From positions 1 through 7,269 of the forward strand of contig JAPJRE010000203.1 in NCBI GenBank assembly GCA_030824725.1: 7,269 nt of DNA, written 5' to 3'. This DNA is from Sphingomonas sp. GTDB taxonomy: Bacteria; Pseudomonadota; Alphaproteobacteria; Sphingomonadales; Sphingomonadaceae. Within the stretch, counting starts at the first letter, position 1. Each line of letters starts with the position of its first letter. The notes under the pieces are model-generated. The model searched no databases, was not told the DNA's origin, and worked only from the letters and a program-made list of their open reading frames with translations. Shown here in pieces: positions 6,703 to 7,269 of the stretch. Both the position numbers and the translations under genes were made by a program.

Positions 6703-6727
6703 GGAACGCCTTTGTGCCGGCCGGGTT
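6703..6727 (+). promoter_or_regulatory. EcfG-type general stress promoter of the small basic protein gene
   Basis: GGAAC (6703-6707) and GTT (6725-6727) are separated by 17 nt, that is GGAAC-N16-gGTT. This matches the alphaproteobacterial EcfG consensus GGAAC-N16/17-cGTT except for the first -10 base. The GTT lies 27 nt upstream of the ATG at 6755, leaving room for a short leader that contains the ribosome binding site. The location, orientation and spacing together make this the best promoter in the window. Confidence 0.65.
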
Positions 6728-6740
6728 GAACGTCCATCAG

Positions 6741-6746
6741 AGGAGG
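6741..6746 (+). promoter_or_regulatory. Ribosome binding site of the small basic protein gene
   Basis: AGGAGG is a full Shine-Dalgarno match, 8 nt before the ATG at 6755. It is the main reason to accept the short downstream reading frame as a gene. Confidence 0.85.
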
Positions 6747-6754
6747 CGTTCGAC

Positions 6755-6928
6755 ATGGCGCAGAAGGGTGCGGGCGGAAATCCGGGAGCGGTCACGGCCA
6801 AGGGCGGCGACGGCGCGCGTGGAAGTACGGGTACAGGCCGGGGCGGCGGCTCACGCTCGGGTGCCAAGTCCACGGCGACCAAGAAATCGCCCGACAAGGT
6901 CGGCGGCAAGAACAAGAACGAGGCGTGA
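6755..6928 (+). CDS. Small basic Gly/Lys-rich protein (57 residues), probably disordered
   Basis: I do not recognise a family. The product starts MAQKGAGGNPGAVTAKGGDG, continues with a Gly/Ser/Arg-rich middle (TGTGRGGGSRSGAK), and ends with a Lys-rich stretch (TKKSPDKVGGKNKNEA). It has no Cys, Trp, Phe, Tyr, Leu or Ile and is strongly basic, so an unfolded cytoplasmic protein that may contact nucleic acid or other polyanions is plausible; that is inference. AKGGDG and KVGGK loosely recall the KGG-type repeats of some bacterial stress proteins, but the match is too short to assign. Evidence for a real gene: AGGAGG at ideal spacing, an EcfG-type promoter directly upstream, ATG start, TGA stop, and GC-rich third codon positions as in the neighbours. 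The next gene on the same strand begins 176 bp downstream. Confidence 0.75.
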   Translation: MAQKGAGGNPGAVTAKGGDGARGSTGTGRGGGSRSGAKSTATKKSPDKVGGKNKNEA

Positions 6929-7104
6929 CCTGGTCGTGGCAGGCTGTACGTGCGGACACATTGTCATAGGAGGGCGTGCGACATCTTTCGAGATTTGCAA
7001 CGATCCAGTCGACGAGCAGGCGCGGCTAGTCGAGGCGGCTCTCGGCACGACGAAAATTCGATGCGGTTCCTAGCACCAACACGGTATTGAGGCGTTCTGC
7101 TCCT
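6929..7104. other. Intergenic region before the kinase gene
   Basis: A 176-bp gap with no gene that I can support. AGGAGGG occurs at 6968-6974, but the only nearby start (GTG at 6976) is too close and opens a frame of just 17 codons. No convincing terminator for the small basic gene and no clear promoter for the downstream gene is visible. Confidence 0.4.
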
Positions 7105-7269
7105 ATGGATGACCTCGAAGAGCTGATGCGACGTCAGCAGGCGCTGGCCGAGTTTGGCGACTTCGTGCTCGATCATGAAGACCTCGACCAGATCCTGACC
7201 GAAGGGTGCCGCCTGATCGCCCAGGCGCTCGGCACCGATCTGGCAAAGGTCATGGAGATCGAGCATGAT
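7105..7269 (+). CDS. GAF-domain sensor protein, probably a histidine kinase (N-terminal fragment)
   Basis: The first 55 codons are present; the gene runs off the right edge. The product starts MDDLEELMRRQQALAEFGDF, then VLDHEDLDQILTEGCRLIA and QALGTDLAKVMEIEHD. RQQALAEFGDF...LDxxLTExCRLIAxALGTDLAKVxEI is a recognisable opening of alphaproteobacterial GAF-domain sensor kinases, many of them HWE or HisKA_2 kinases. Here the GAF domain begins at about residue 25. The kinase domain itself is outside the window, so the catalytic type is inference. ATG at 7105 gives the expected N-terminus, although the Shine-Dalgarno sequence is weak (GAGG at 7089-7092, 12 nt away). Proximity to an EcfG-type promoter is suggestive because HWE kinases often feed the PhyR-NepR-EcfG stress pathway. 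Confidence 0.7.
   Translation, partial: MDDLEELMRRQQALAEFGDFVLDHEDLDQILTEGCRLIAQALGTDLAKVMEIEHD

Larger units (their letters stand above)
6496..6754. promoter_or_regulatory. Divergent 259-bp intergenic region
   Basis: This is the longest stretch without a gene here. It separates the Gly/Ser-rich gene (-) from the small basic protein gene (+) and is clearly more AT-rich than the coding DNA, especially 6520-6600. It holds the ribosome binding site of each gene, a good EcfG-type promoter on the + strand, a looser one on the - strand, a tandem 9-bp repeat CCTGAAATA (6554 and 6567), and a 10-bp palindrome GCCAGCTGGC (6640-6649). Reading frames crossing it have atypical composition and no ribosome binding site, so I see no gene in it. 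Confidence 0.6.

Noticed and set aside
6489..6737. An 82-codon - strand frame across the divergent intergenic region
   Set aside because: It would cover both candidate promoters, overlaps the start of the Gly/Ser-rich gene and has unremarkable, non-repetitive composition without any recognisable motif.
7044..7070. GGAAC-N16-CGTG on the - strand as a stress promoter for an antisense RNA
   Set aside because: It has a -10 mismatch and no supported gene or terminator downstream; such partial matches are expected by chance.
6696..7073. A 125-codon + strand frame overlapping the small basic gene
   Set aside because: It is mostly Arg/Ala-rich, overlaps a better-supported gene in another frame, and has no well-placed ribosome binding site.

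Overview
This GC-rich 7.3-kb chromosomal window looks like it comes from an alphaproteobacterium, most likely Sphingomonas or a close relative. That is an inference from base composition, protein style, a YcbB-type L,D-transpeptidase and promoter-like sites resembling those of the alphaproteobacterial general stress sigma factor EcfG. I see no rRNA, tRNA, CRISPR array, insertion sequence or phage genes.

Left part (1-2532): the 5' end of a metallo-beta-lactamase-fold hydrolase gene runs leftward off the edge. It is divergent, across about 155 bp, from a major facilitator superfamily (MFS) transporter gene on the + strand. The transporter converges on a short-chain dehydrogenase/reductase (SDR) gene, with only 3 bp between the two stop codons.

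Middle part (1792-4745, - strand): the SDR is the second gene of a two-gene operon. The first encodes a 738-residue protein that I cannot assign to a family. It appears to have a beta-rich N-terminal part, a long alpha-helical part that could be an alpha/alpha toroid, and a small beta-rich tail. Stop and start codons overlap as ATGA, so the two products are probably made together. A GGAAC element upstream hints weakly at stress-sigma control.

Right part (4910-7269): an exported L,D-transpeptidase (cell-wall cross-linking) lies on the - strand behind a small secreted Gly/Ser-rich repeat protein. Between them sits a perfect 14-bp hairpin with a short T run, which overlaps the apparent signal-peptide coding region of the transpeptidase. 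Upstream, a 259-bp intergenic region separates the Gly/Ser-rich gene from a divergent 57-codon gene for a basic, glycine-rich, probably disordered protein. That small gene has a near-perfect ribosome binding site and a good EcfG-type promoter (GGAAC-N17-GTT). The Gly/Ser-rich gene may have a second, looser promoter of this type. The window ends inside a + strand gene whose first 55 residues resemble the start of GAF-domain sensor histidine kinases.

The coherent theme, offered as inference, is stress and envelope physiology on the right and a small metabolic or transport group on the left and middle. I found no clear defence system or other obviously new multi-gene system. The least explained items are the 738-residue protein operon, the small basic protein under a stress-type promoter, and the hairpin at the transpeptidase start.
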